From the NCBI GenBank assembly GCA_938041335.1, contig CALIAF010000025.1, positions 1 to 64,000 of the forward strand: a stretch of 64,000 nucleotides of DNA. The letters are read 5' to 3'. The notes beneath the pieces were generated by a model, which was given only the letters and a program-made list of their open reading frames with translations, made no database searches and was not told the origin of the DNA. The DNA comes from an uncultured Ulvibacter sp. (GTDB lineage Bacteria > Bacteroidota > Bacteroidia > Flavobacteriales > Flavobacteriaceae). Made by a program: the position numbers and the translations under genes. This document shows, piece by piece, positions 50,098 to 59,774 of the stretch (the first letter of the stretch is position 1; each line of letters opens with the position of its first letter).

Positions 50098-51201
50098 GTG
50101 AACAACTCAACCTCATTATCAAAACTTGCGCTCCAGAAATTCAAGAGGAATTTCTGGGGCGTTTTTAGTTTTTGGTTTTTGGTCTTGTGTTTTTTTGTGG
50201 CAATCTTCGCGTATGCTTTAGCGCCAGATGACTCAAAAAATGCCAACCAAATGCATTTGTCTATCAATGGTAAATCGCCTGGTTTTGACGTTCAGATGCT
50301 TACTATTCCTTCGGAAACATCTAAGAAAAACACCTTCGGTTCTTTTTTATTGGGAAAGGAAAATACAGAAACAGAATTGCCTTTATCGTCCTATAGGATC
50401 ACAGATGAAGGAATCGCAATTACGCCTTACACCGAAGGTAATCTGGAAGGGATAGAAACAGTATACAAACTCGACCTATTTCCGCAGGTGACATCGGGCA
50501 ACCAAATTGTAAAACGATACATTAAAAAACAAACCTTCTATTTAGGGACAGATAAATATGGTCGTGATTTATTGAGTAGAATGCTCGTGGGTATTCGTAT
50601 CTCACTTGCTATTGGTTTTGTGGCGGTCTTTATTTCGTTACTTATTGGTATCCCTATGGGAGCCATTGCGGGGTACTATGGCGGGAAAGTAGATGCTGCC
50701 ATCATGTGGATTATTAATGTCACTTGGTCAATCCCAACCCTACTTTTAGTTATTGCTATTACTTTAGCTTTAGAAAAAGGATTCTGGCAAGTATTTGTTG
50801 CCGTCGGGTTAACCATGTGGGTAGAAGTAGCAAGAGTGGTGCGCGGGCAAGTAATGAGCGTAAAAGAGGAACAATATGTTACAGCAGCAAGAGCTTTAGG
50901 TTTTAAAGATTTTAGGATTATTACTAAACATATATTGCCTAACTGCCTCGCTCCAGTAATTATTATTAGCGCTGCAAACTTTGCAGGAGCCATCCTCATA
51001 GAAAGCGGGCTTAGTTTTCTGGGCATAGGAGCACAGCCGCCAATGCCTAGCTGGGGCGGGATTATCAAAGACCACTATAGTTATATTATTTTAGGAAAAC
51101 CATTTTTAGCATTAATCCCTGGGCTTGCTATTATGAGCTTAGTAACGGCCTTTATGATGATTGGTAATGGCTTGAGGGATGCACTGGATGTGAAGGGTTG
51201 A
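50098..51201 (+). CDS. ABC transporter permease, DppC/OppC type
   Basis: A 367-aa inner-membrane permease. One N-terminal helix (about 20-42), a periplasmic loop (about 45-135), then five helices forming the BPD_transp_1 domain with the EAA-like coupling motif TAARALGFKDFRIITKHILP (about 259-278). The start is GTG at 50098, 13 bp after the protease gene. Usually it partners with DppB, DppD and DppF proteins; none is adjacent, so the rest of the transporter must be elsewhere. Substrate (peptide, nickel or other) unknown. Confidence 0.9.
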   Translation: MNNSTSLSKLALQKFKRNFWGVFSFWFLVLCFFVAIFAYALAPDDSKNANQMHLSINGKSPGFDVQMLTIPSETSKKNTFGSFLLGKENTETELPLSSYRITDEGIAITPYTEGNLEGIETVYKLDLFPQVTSGNQIVKRYIKKQTFYLGTDKYGRDLLSRMLVGIRISLAIGFVAVFISLLIGIPMGAIAGYYGGKVDAAIMWIINVTWSIPTLLLVIAITLALEKGFWQVFVAVGLTMWVEVARVVRGQVMSVKEEQYVTAARALGFKDFRIITKHILPNCLAPVIIISAANFAGAILIESGLSFLGIGAQPPMPSWGGIIKDHYSYIILGKPFLALIPGLAIMSLVTAFMMIGNGLRDALDVKG

Positions 51202-51222
51202 TAATATTACTTTCAATATGTT

Positions 51223-51252
51223 TTTGATTCTACAATAATAGTGGTAGGTTTG
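51223..51252 (+). promoter_or_regulatory. Promoter of the TonB-dependent receptor gene
   Basis: TTTG at 51223-51226, an 18-nt spacer and TAGGTTTG at 51245-51252; 31 nt before the first ATG. Confidence 0.75.
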
Positions 51253-51283
51253 ATATAAATAAATCATTCATAATGTTAAAATT

Positions 51284-54118
51284 ATGAATACTAACAAACT
51301 TAAATTAACAAATATGCAAAAAATTACATTTTTATTGTTGGGCGTACTCTTTAGTATTGGCTCTATTGCGCAAACTACCGTTACAGGTACGGTTGTCGAC
51401 AAGAATAACTCCCCTATTTCTGGCGCAAATATCGTTGAAGACGGTACGTCAAACGGAGCTCTCGCAGATTTTGACGGGAACTTTTCTATTAATGTACAAG
51501 ACAACGCTACTCTAGTAGTAAGTTTATTGGGTTACGAAACAAAAAGCATAAAGGTAAATGGACAAAGTAATTTAAACGTCACCCTCGTAGAAGGTATGAG
51601 TTTAGATCAGGTTGTAGTCGTTGGCTCAAGAACGGCGCCTAGAAGTCAAACCGACACTGCATTGCCAGTAGATGTTGTTTCTGCTGCAGAACTTCAAAAC
51701 ACGGGTCAAATTACCTTTGATAAGGCATTACAGTACAAAATACCATCATTTAACACGGTACAAACTCCTGTAAATGATGCTACATCACTTTTAGATCCTT
51801 ATGAGATTAGAAACATGGGACCAAGTAGAACATTGATATTAATTAATGGTAAGCGAAAAAACTTAAGTGCATTATTGTACACGCAAACATCACCTGGACG
51901 TGGTGAAACTGGTGCAGATATCTCTGCAATACCTACAGATGCTATAGAGCGTGTAGAAATTTTAAGAGATGGAGCATCTGCTCAATATGGGTCTGATGCG
52001 ATTGCTGGAGTAATGAACATCATACTAAAAGATGATGTTAATAAAGGGTCTGCAACGTTAAGAACAGGAATTACCTCTGAAGGTGATGGTGAAATGGTTG
52101 GTATCGCTGTGAATAACGGAACTGAAATAGGAGACGATAAAGGTTTTGTAAACTATACTATAGATTTCTCTAAAGTAAATCTTGCAAACAGACCTGGTAC
52201 GGTTAATGCGGCAGGAGAAGCAGCAGATTTTGGAGCGGATATTGCTGATGTTCAAGAGTTTTTATCTCGTAATCCAGATGCAAACAATATAAATGGATCT
52301 CCTGAAACTGCATCGTCAAAATTTTTAATCAATGGAGGTCTTGATTTAAGCGATAATGCGGAGTTATACTTTAATTCAGCATATGTTTATAAGAGTGTAA
52401 ATAGTTTTGCAAACTATAGAACTCCATATTGGAGAACTGTAGATGATTTTCCATATTTAGCAGATTTTTTCCCAGGGAATAATCCAAATAATGCAGGCGG
52501 ATATGATGGTTATGTACCAACATTTGAAGGTTTATTAAATGATTACAATGGAACGGTTGGAGTAAAAACTAAGATTAATGAATGGAATGTTGATTTAAGT
52601 TATACCACTGGTGGAAACACACAGACTTATAAAGTAAACCAATCACATAACAGAAACGAAGTGTTCTCTCCTTCAACTTGGATTGATACAAATAATAACG
52701 GAGTTATAGATGATGGTGAAGTAAGCCAAGGTGCACCATTGTACCAAGCAAATAGCCAGCAATCATTTGATCCAGGTGGAACTAAGTTTACACATAACGT
52801 TGGGAATATGGATATCTCAAGAGTTTTATCTGATAAGGTAAGTATTGGTATTGGAGCTGAGTTTAGAAATGAAACTTTTGAAGTAATTGAAGGCGAATTA
52901 GCATCTTATGATGGTGGTGGAGCAGATTCTTTTGCAGGTAATGCACCTCAAAATTCTGGTAAATTCAATCGTTACAACTTTGGAGGGTACCTTTCTGCAG
53001 ATTATGACGTGAGTGATGAGTTTTTATTAAGTGGTACTATTAGAACTGAAAATTATTCAGATTTTGGAAACACCTTCGTTTATAAGCTTAGTACACGTTA
53101 TAAAATTACAGACAAAATCTCTGCAAGGGGATCTATTTCTTCTGGATTTAGAGCACCAACGCTACACCAAATTTATACTCAAAAAGCACAATACAGCTTT
53201 ATTCCTGGTCAAGGAATACAAGTGGGTGGTTTAATTAATAATGTATCTACACAAGCTAAATTATTAGGTATACCAGAATTAGATGCAGAAACTTCAAATA
53301 ACTTCACAATTGGAGTTGGAGGTAAGTTAGCTAATAACTTAAGTTTTACAGTAGATTATTATAACATTGCTGTTAAGGATAGAATTGTCTTAGGATCTGA
53401 AATTACAGGTACTGCATTTGATGATGATGGTAACAATATTGGTACTACTCCTTTAGATGATATCTTAAGAGATAACAACTTGTCTGATGTAAGTTTTTTC
53501 TCTAATGCGATCGATACTAGAACATCTGGAATTGATGTTGTATTAAGTAAGAAGAATATCGAGTTAGGAGAAGGTGATTTAGATCTTAACCTTTCTGGAA
53601 ATTATACGATACAGAACGAACGTGAAGGAGATGTTAAAGACATCCCTCTAGTGGCAAACTCTGGACAATCTGTTGTTAACGCTACACAAGAAGCATTGTT
53701 CTTTACATCAAGACCACAATCTAAGTGGATTCTTGGTGCAAACTACGAAATCGCTAAATTCGGAATATCTTTAAACAACACGTACTTCGGTAAAACTACC
53801 TTTAAGCAACAAGGTTTAGATAACAATTTACGTACAGAGTTTTTAGCAAAAATTGTTTCAGATCTAGGTGTAAATTATAGCGCTACAGATAAGATAACAT
53901 TGTCTTTAAATGTAAATAACTTCCTTAATATATTACCAGAATGGGAATTTGTTGCAGAAAATGCAGCGGGAAGCGCAATTTTAGCTGATGCAGCTCAAAC
54001 GCAAAATCAATCTAACTTGATTACTTTTAATCAGCGTTATTCTCAAATGACGTATGATGGGTATCACTTTAGTCAATTAGGAACTATGATTAATCTTTCA
54101 ATGAACTATAGATTCTAA
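51284..54118 (+). CDS. TonB-dependent outer-membrane receptor
   Basis: A 944-aa receptor. Signal peptide (residues about 11-30, FSIGSIAQ; the ATG at 51314 would remove ten residues and is equally likely), a carboxypeptidase-regulatory-like domain (about 31-105), a plug domain (about 120-240; PSRTLILINGKRKNLS and RVEILRDGASAQYGSDAIAGV) and a beta-barrel ending in an aromatic residue (MNYRF). No SusD partner lies next to it, so it is not a classical SusCD pair; iron, vitamin or other small-molecule uptake is likely. It depends on the TonB system encoded at 22-24 kb. Confidence 0.93.
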   Translation: MNTNKLKLTNMQKITFLLLGVLFSIGSIAQTTVTGTVVDKNNSPISGANIVEDGTSNGALADFDGNFSINVQDNATLVVSLLGYETKSIKVNGQSNLNVTLVEGMSLDQVVVVGSRTAPRSQTDTALPVDVVSAAELQNTGQITFDKALQYKIPSFNTVQTPVNDATSLLDPYEIRNMGPSRTLILINGKRKNLSALLYTQTSPGRGETGADISAIPTDAIERVEILRDGASAQYGSDAIAGVMNIILKDDVNKGSATLRTGITSEGDGEMVGIAVNNGTEIGDDKGFVNYTIDFSKVNLANRPGTVNAAGEAADFGADIADVQEFLSRNPDANNINGSPETASSKFLINGGLDLSDNAELYFNSAYVYKSVNSFANYRTPYWRTVDDFPYLADFFPGNNPNNAGGYDGYVPTFEGLLNDYNGTVGVKTKINEWNVDLSYTTGGNTQTYKVNQSHNRNEVFSPSTWIDTNNNGVIDDGEVSQGAPLYQANSQQSFDPGGTKFTHNVGNMDISRVLSDKVSIGIGAEFRNETFEVIEGELASYDGGGADSFAGNAPQNSGKFNRYNFGGYLSADYDVSDEFLLSGTIRTENYSDFGNTFVYKLSTRYKITDKISARGSISSGFRAPTLHQIYTQKAQYSFIPGQGIQVGGLINNVSTQAKLLGIPELDAETSNNFTIGVGGKLANNLSFTVDYYNIAVKDRIVLGSEITGTAFDDDGNNIGTTPLDDILRDNNLSDVSFFSNAIDTRTSGIDVVLSKKNIELGEGDLDLNLSGNYTIQNEREGDVKDIPLVANSGQSVVNATQEALFFTSRPQSKWILGANYEIAKFGISLNNTYFGKTTFKQQGLDNNLRTEFLAKIVSDLGVNYSATDKITLSLNVNNFLNILPEWEFVAENAAGSAILADAAQTQNQSNLITFNQRYSQMTYDGYHFSQLGTMINLSMNYRF

Positions 54119-54136
54119 AAACTAAATAATTTTTTT

Positions 54137-54170
54137 AAAGCCTCTGCATTATTATAATGGAGAGGCTTTT
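54137..54170 (+). terminator. Terminator of the receptor gene
   Basis: AAAGCCTCT pairs with AGAGGCTTT; the stem extends inward through CATTAT/ATAATG, then a T run. Confidence 0.92.
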
Positions 54171-54262
54171 TTTATTTGGGAGCGTGATAATACTATTCAT
54201 AGTTATTATTCCAAGACTACTTAGTTTGTTTTAGTTTGACAATATTTCAAAAAAAGGATTCT

Positions 54263-54270
54263 TACCTTTG
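54263..54270 (+). promoter_or_regulatory. -7 box of the nuclease gene
   Basis: TACCTTTG, 17 nt before the ATG; a TTTG lies 24 nt upstream, longer than usual. Confidence 0.45.
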
Positions 54271-54287
54271 CAGCATATTCTTACTAA

Positions 54288-55097
54288 ATGAACCGAAAGT
54301 ATTTATACCCCATCTTAATTGTATTTGTCACTGTAATTCTCTACTATCTAGAGGGCTATGTGAGCACTAAAACCGAGGACTATCCATCGTTCAATAAAGA
54401 GGATGTTCCTGAGGCTTCTATCGACTTCGGAAACGTGCTGCCATCAAGTAATGGCGAGATAGTTGAGCACGCTTATTATACCTTAAGTTATAGAGAAGAA
54501 CATGAGCAAGCAGAATGGGTGGCTTATGAGCTACTTGATAAACACTTAACCAGCGATCAGCATAAACGACCTTATTTTATTGAAGATCGAGATGTGAAAA
54601 CCAAATCTGCAGACTGGCGCAATTATAAAAATTCTGGATACGATAGGGGACACCTATGTCCTGCTGGTGACCGTAAATTTACATATGATGCCTACCATGA
54701 AACGTTTTTAACCAGTAACATTAGTCCGCAAGAGCATGGTTTTAATTCTGGATTATGGAACAGCCTAGAACAAAAGGTGCGTTATTGGGCAGGTAGATAC
54801 GATGATGTTTATGTAATTACTGGAGGGGTTTTAAAAGACGATTTAAAAACAATAGGAGAGGAGCGAGTCTCCATCCCAGAAGAATTCTATAAAATAGTAT
54901 TTGACAAACGTGGCGATGCGTATAGAGCAATTGCCTTTTTAATGCCTAACGGGAAAACGTCTGGTTCTTTTTATAATTATATGGTATCTATTGATGAAAT
55001 AGAGCAAAAAACAGGAATAGACTTCTTCCCTGCCTTACCAGATCCTATTGAAAACGAGTTGGAACGCAATGATGATGTGAAGAGCTGGTGGAAGTAA
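54288..55097 (+). CDS. DNA/RNA non-specific endonuclease
   Basis: A 269-aa exported nuclease with an N-terminal hydrophobic anchor or signal (about 5-24). The active-site motif is DRGHLCPAGDR (about 119-129, catalytic His) followed by SNISPQEHGFNSGLWNSLE with the Mg-binding Asn and Glu. Members degrade extracellular nucleic acid. It could supply nucleotides or clear DNA; a link to ComEC is conceivable but not supported by position. Confidence 0.93.
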   Translation: MNRKYLYPILIVFVTVILYYLEGYVSTKTEDYPSFNKEDVPEASIDFGNVLPSSNGEIVEHAYYTLSYREEHEQAEWVAYELLDKHLTSDQHKRPYFIEDRDVKTKSADWRNYKNSGYDRGHLCPAGDRKFTYDAYHETFLTSNISPQEHGFNSGLWNSLEQKVRYWAGRYDDVYVITGGVLKDDLKTIGEERVSIPEEFYKIVFDKRGDAYRAIAFLMPNGKTSGSFYNYMVSIDEIEQKTGIDFFPALPDPIENELERNDDVKSWWK

Positions 55098-55240
55098 TTT
55101 TTGAAATCGAACTCGAAATCGAAAATGTAGAAAAAATTACAAAAAATAACTGCTCGCCACCCCTAAGGTCTAAATTTAATTTTAAAAATCAATTTCTTTC
55201 TTCTTTCAGAGCGCGCAGCGATTGGTCTTTTCTCTTTCTT

Positions 55241-56494
55241 CTAGGTATAGTAATAATTTCTACTATCTAACCTAACAAAAATAAACAACAATATAGTAAA
55301 TCCCCATAATCCAGAGCCTCCGTAACTAAAGAAGGGGAGCGGTATTCCAACTGTGGGGAAAATGCCAGAAACCATCCCGATATTCACAAAAAAATGAAAG
55401 AATAAAATGGCAGCCACGCTATAACCATAGACTCGGCTAAACTGTGATTTTTGACGCTCAGATAATACCAGGACTCTAATAATTAATGCTAAAAATAAAA
55501 CAACTACTAATATAGACCCTAGAAACCCCCATTCTTCCCCTACGGTGCTAAAAATATAATCTGTATGCTGTTCTGGCACAAAGTTTCCTTTAGTTTGTGT
55601 ACCCTCTGTCCAGCCTTTGCCAAGCCACCCTCCACTGCCTATAGCGATCTCACTTTGGTTCGTATTGTATCCTATTCCTTTTGTGTCTACTTCTTTACCT
55701 AAAACAATATTAAAACGATCTCGGTGTCGTTGTTCAAATACATTGTTGAAAATATAATTTACTGAAAAAGCAAATGCGACACAGGCGAAAACAATAGTGA
55801 GATATTTTAACTTATTGGGGCGCCGTTTACGATTAAAAAGGAAAAGACCAATGCCAATAAACAAGACCAATCCTGCAATCCAATAAACACCAAAGGCTAA
55901 AGTGCCAATAAATAATGCTGCGGCAAAAAAGCCTAATAATAAATAAACATAATGCATTCCTTCACGATATAAAGGAAATACAAATGCCGCGTAAATTAAT
56001 GCACTCCCAGGATCAGGTTGAGGTATAATAAACAAAGCGGGTAATGCGATAATTAAAAACGCTCTAAGTTGGTCTTTAAAGAGAGACATGTTAGTCTGTA
56101 TATCGCTCACATACTTTGCTACGGCAAGCGCAGTGGCCGCTTTTGCAAACTCGCTGGGTTGAAGCCCAAAAGCCCCAAAACTATACCAGGATGTCGCACC
56201 GTTAATACTGTTACCAAAAATGAAAAGACCAAGTAGTGAAACGAGCGAAACAATGTAAACAATACTCCCAAATCGTTCGTAAAATTTAACGTCTATAGCG
56301 AGGATGAAAACAATTAGAAATAAACTTAAAACTATAAATAGTAATTGTTTAGTGTAGATATTTCCTAAGTCAAAAAAGCTTTCTACATTATCCACATAAG
56401 AGGCAGAGTAGATATTTAACCACCCAATAACCACTAATGCTAAGAATAGCAAAATGATAATCCAGTCAAAACGTGATGTACGTCCGTTAGTCAT
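55241..56494 (-). CDS. rodA: Rod shape-determining protein RodA
   Basis: A 417-aa SEDS glycosyltransferase with about ten transmembrane helices, polymerising lipid II into peptidoglycan during elongation. SEDS features: GATSWYSFGAFGLQPSEFAK, PEQHTDYIFSTVGEEWGFLG and GIPLPFFSYGGSGL near the end. Length is normal. It ends the mreB-mreC-mreD-pbp2-rodA series; its ATG overlaps the pbp2 stop by one base. Confidence 0.95.
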   Translation of the reverse strand: MTNGRTSRFDWIIILLFLALVVIGWLNIYSASYVDNVESFFDLGNIYTKQLLFIVLSLFLIVFILAIDVKFYERFGSIVYIVSLVSLLGLFIFGNSINGATSWYSFGAFGLQPSEFAKAATALAVAKYVSDIQTNMSLFKDQLRAFLIIALPALFIIPQPDPGSALIYAAFVFPLYREGMHYVYLLLGFFAAALFIGTLAFGVYWIAGLVLFIGIGLFLFNRKRRPNKLKYLTIVFACVAFAFSVNYIFNNVFEQRHRDRFNIVLGKEVDTKGIGYNTNQSEIAIGSGGWLGKGWTEGTQTKGNFVPEQHTDYIFSTVGEEWGFLGSILVVVLFLALIIRVLVLSERQKSQFSRVYGYSVAAILFFHFFVNIGMVSGIFPTVGIPLPFFSYGGSGLWGFTILLFIFVRLDSRNYYYT

Positions 56495-58362
56495 TATTGG
56501 TTAATTAAAAAAGGAATCCCACTATGCGGCTTGGCGTATTCTGCTTCTAGATTTCCGTTTAATACATAGGTTTCTAAGTCTGTTCTTGTGATTTCGCCTT
56601 TTATGTACTTTTCTATCATTAAACTTGCAATCTTTCCAGCCCAACGCGATCCCCAATATCCGTTTTCTACAAATACAGCAATTGCAATCTGCGGGTTGTC
56701 TTTTGGAGCAAAAGCGATAAAGGTAGAGTGGTCAGTAAGTTTTGTAGTGACGCCATCTATTCTCGTGTAATTTTCTGCCGTACCCGTTTTGCCGCAAATA
56801 TCAATTCCAGAAATTTTAAGGTTTGCGGCTGTCCCATCATTATACACATCAAAAAGACCTTGAATAACGGGGTCGAAAAATTCCGGTTTTATTGTCGTGT
56901 AGTTCTTTTTAATATACTCACTCGGGATGGAATCTTGTTTATCAATATCTTTAATTAAATGCGGTTTAATATACCAGCCCTTGTTTGCAATCGCAGCAGT
57001 AAAGTTTGCCATTTGCATAGGTGTCATTAAAACTTCTCCCTGCCCTATTGAGTTTGATATGGTGGCTGGAGCATACCATTTATACTTAGGGTAGCGATAA
57101 TAACGGTTATAATAATTTGCGTCTGGTATGAGCCCTTTGCGCCCACTTGGCATATCGTGTCCCGTATATTGACCTAGGCCAAAGCTATTTAAATGCGTAT
57201 TCCACGAGTCTATACCTTCTTGTGGTGTGTCAAATTTCTCAATGGTGCGCCTATAGACCGTCGCAAAATAACTGTTACAAGATTGGGCAATTCCACCTAC
57301 CATTGCTAACGGACTTTTATGATGGTGACATCCTAAGGGTTTTTTTCCGCCGTAATTATAGGAGCCGCGACAAGAGATGCGTTCTTGGGTATTAATTACA
57401 TTTTCTTGCAAGCCTATAAGTGCAGTCAATGCTTTAAATGGAGAACCGGGCGGATACTCTCCAGAAAGTCCGCGGTCAAAAAGCGGTCGCGAAATAGAGT
57501 CATAGAACATTCGGCTAAAATTTTTAGACCGCTCACGTCCTACCAATAATTTTGGGTCATAATGAGGCGCTGTAACTAATGCTAGAATTTCACCTGTTTT
57601 TGGTTCAATCGCTACAATTCCACCTCGTTTATTGATAAATAACTCTTCTCCATATTTTTGTAGTACAGCATCAATGGATAAGGTAATGTCTTTTCCTCTT
57701 TGCGGCAAAGTATCAAACGCGCCTTCCTTGTATTTGCCTATATCACGATTAAATCGATCCTTCTGGATGTATTTCACCCCTTTAACGCCCCTTAGTTCTT
57801 CTTCATAAGCTAGCTCAATACCCTGCATTCCCATGTTTTCTCCGTCTTGGTAATACGGGTTCTTTTTTACAATAGCTTCATTTACTTCTCTAATATACCC
57901 CAGCACATTTGCAGAATGCGCTACTTGATAATCACGTAAAGATTGCTTTCTAATGTAAAACCCATCATACTTACGCATCTTTTCTGAGAGGTAAGCATAT
58001 TCTTCTTTTGTGAGTTGCGGGACAACCGTGTAAGGTAATCGTGGCGAGTATACTCTGGCTTTCACCATAATTTTCTCAAATTGCTCCCTTGGTATTTTTA
58101 AAAGACTACAAAACTCTAAAGTATCTAGGTTTTTAACTTCTCTAGGTATAACCATTACATCGTAAGACGGTTGGTTAGAGACTAAAAGTTTTTGATTTCG
58201 ATCAAAAATATAACCGCGTTGCGGGTAATCATACATAACCTTATAGGCATTGCTCTCAGAACGTGCTTGAAAAGAAGTGTTATACACTTGTAAATAGAAT
58301 AGCCTACCGGTAAAAACAAGGCCGGTAATTAAGACTAAAATAAGTAGTAAATATTTTCTCAC
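56494..58362 (-). CDS. mrdA: Penicillin-binding protein 2 (transpeptidase)
   Basis: A 622-aa class B PBP that cross-links side-wall peptidoglycan. One N-terminal helix (4-22), a dimerisation or pedestal domain (about 45-230), and the transpeptidase domain with the acyl-Ser in GSPFKALTALIG, SxN in SCNSYFATVY and KTGT in CGKTGTAENY. Length is normal. Partner of RodA, encoded by the overlapping next gene. Confidence 0.95.
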   Translation of the reverse strand: MRKYLLLILVLITGLVFTGRLFYLQVYNTSFQARSESNAYKVMYDYPQRGYIFDRNQKLLVSNQPSYDVMVIPREVKNLDTLEFCSLLKIPREQFEKIMVKARVYSPRLPYTVVPQLTKEEYAYLSEKMRKYDGFYIRKQSLRDYQVAHSANVLGYIREVNEAIVKKNPYYQDGENMGMQGIELAYEEELRGVKGVKYIQKDRFNRDIGKYKEGAFDTLPQRGKDITLSIDAVLQKYGEELFINKRGGIVAIEPKTGEILALVTAPHYDPKLLVGRERSKNFSRMFYDSISRPLFDRGLSGEYPPGSPFKALTALIGLQENVINTQERISCRGSYNYGGKKPLGCHHHKSPLAMVGGIAQSCNSYFATVYRRTIEKFDTPQEGIDSWNTHLNSFGLGQYTGHDMPSGRKGLIPDANYYNRYYRYPKYKWYAPATISNSIGQGEVLMTPMQMANFTAAIANKGWYIKPHLIKDIDKQDSIPSEYIKKNYTTIKPEFFDPVIQGLFDVYNDGTAANLKISGIDICGKTGTAENYTRIDGVTTKLTDHSTFIAFAPKDNPQIAIAVFVENGYWGSRWAGKIASLMIEKYIKGEITRTDLETYVLNGNLEAEYAKPHSGIPFLINQ

Positions 58363-58393
58363 GAAGGTTTTTTATTCTGAAATTATAATGATT

Positions 58394-58903
58394 TTATGAA
58401 CGTTTCCGACCCCATAAAACCAAAGCACAAAAAATTAAAATAATACTGAAGATACTAGAAAATAACGTCGATTTTAAGGCTAAGAGTATGTGTGATATGT
58501 TAAATGTTTCTAATAAAAATAATGCCAAATGATGGATCAACACCATCCCTGAAATATACAAGAGCCGTTCACTAATTGGCACTTGATTTAGTTTAATTAC
58601 GTTGTATTCGTAGCTTATTCCAAATGAAAATTTTAAAAGCGCTGGCCTAATATATGCGATAAGTACCGTGGCAGCGGCGTGAACGCCTCCAGTATTGCTA
58701 AACATATCAATGGTAAGGCCTAATAAAAACCCTAAAAAGATGAGTAGTGTTCTGTTCCCCGTAAATGGAAAAAGTAGCACAAACAAAATATAGAGATACG
58801 GATTAATGTACCCTAAAAAATTGATGTGATTAAGCACAAGAATTTGAAGGAGCGCGAGGCCTACAAAACGGATGATATTTTGTAAAAACTCACTGTTCTG
58901 CAT
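58394..58903 (-). CDS. mreD: Rod shape-determining protein MreD
   Basis: A 169-aa inner-membrane protein with about five hydrophobic helices; PYLYILFVLLFPFTGNRTLL and FLLGLTIDMFSNTGGVHAAA are the typical MreD parts (short excerpts). It overlaps mreC by 14 nt and lies before pbp2. Low sequence conservation is normal in this family; context makes the call. Confidence 0.92.
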   Translation of the reverse strand: MQNSEFLQNIIRFVGLALLQILVLNHINFLGYINPYLYILFVLLFPFTGNRTLLIFLGFLLGLTIDMFSNTGGVHAAATVLIAYIRPALLKFSFGISYEYNVIKLNQVPISERLLYISGMVLIHHLALFLLETFNISHILLALKSTLFSSIFSIILIFCALVLWGRKRS

Positions 58904-59714
58904 CTTCTGTAGCTGTTTCTAGTTCTAAGATTTCTTTTGCTTGTGTGGGCTTGATGAGATACACCTGTTTTAGGTTTGTCATATCATTAAAAAGTTGAAC
59001 GTCCACTATAAAACTATCGTCATCTGTTAGTTTAAAATCTATAATAGTCCCAATGCGTATTCCTTCAGGGAAGATGGTAGATTTTCCGCCAGTTACTATG
59101 GTATCTCCTATTTTTAAAGGTGCGAGGCGAGGTATTTGCTTTAATTGAACGATATTTGGTGCTGCAGTATTCCATTCAAGAGATCCAAAATGATTAGACT
59201 TTTTTAGTTTAGCATTAATCTCACTATTCGTATTTAAGATAGACTGTATTGTTGCGAATCGTCTTGATGTATTGTTGACAATCCCTACAAGGCCTAAAGA
59301 GGTAATTACCCCTTGGTCAATAGTTACACTGTCTCTAGATCCTTTATTAATGGTAATGTTATTTTTAGAAAGATTGTAATTGTTATTAATCACTTTTGCT
59401 GTCTTAAAATAGAAGGGCGCACTTGAGATAGCGCTATCGGTTTTCTCTTCTGAAATATTCTGGAGTTGCGTAATCTGACTTCTTAAATACGCATTCTCTT
59501 GAATGAGTTTTTGATTTTCTGAATCTAAACCAAAATAATCCGTTACAGAAGATCGCGCACTGTATATCCCACCACCTAAAAAGTTTGCCGAATTAACAAA
59601 TGAATTTGTGTGGTAAGAATTTGATTGGATAGTACATGTAATGGCAATTAAAAAAAGGACAAAGAACAACAGGAAATTTTTATTTCGGACGAAAAAAAAT
59701 ATAATTTGCTGCAT
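58890..59714 (-). CDS. mreC: Rod shape-determining protein MreC
   Basis: A 274-aa bitopic membrane protein with an N-terminal helix (about 12-30), a coiled-coil (about 60-90, ENQKLIQENAYLRSQITQL) and a periplasmic beta-domain (KGSRDSVTIDQGVITSLGLVG style: DQGVITSLGLVGIV, GDTIVTGGKSTIFPEGIRIG). It scaffolds PBP2 and RodA. The gene lies between mreB and mreD in the expected order. Confidence 0.94.
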   Translation of the reverse strand: MQQIIFFFVRNKNFLLFFVLFLIAITCTIQSNSYHTNSFVNSANFLGGGIYSARSSVTDYFGLDSENQKLIQENAYLRSQITQLQNISEEKTDSAISSAPFYFKTAKVINNNYNLSKNNITINKGSRDSVTIDQGVITSLGLVGIVNNTSRRFATIQSILNTNSEINAKLKKSNHFGSLEWNTAAPNIVQLKQIPRLAPLKIGDTIVTGGKSTIFPEGIRIGTIIDFKLTDDDSFIVDVQLFNDMTNLKQVYLIKPTQAKEILELETATEDAEQ

Positions 59715-59774
59715 GAATCAGAACAGATGTTATTGGGTTCACATTTCCGAAGAAATGCTTGTATACTTTGTGAT

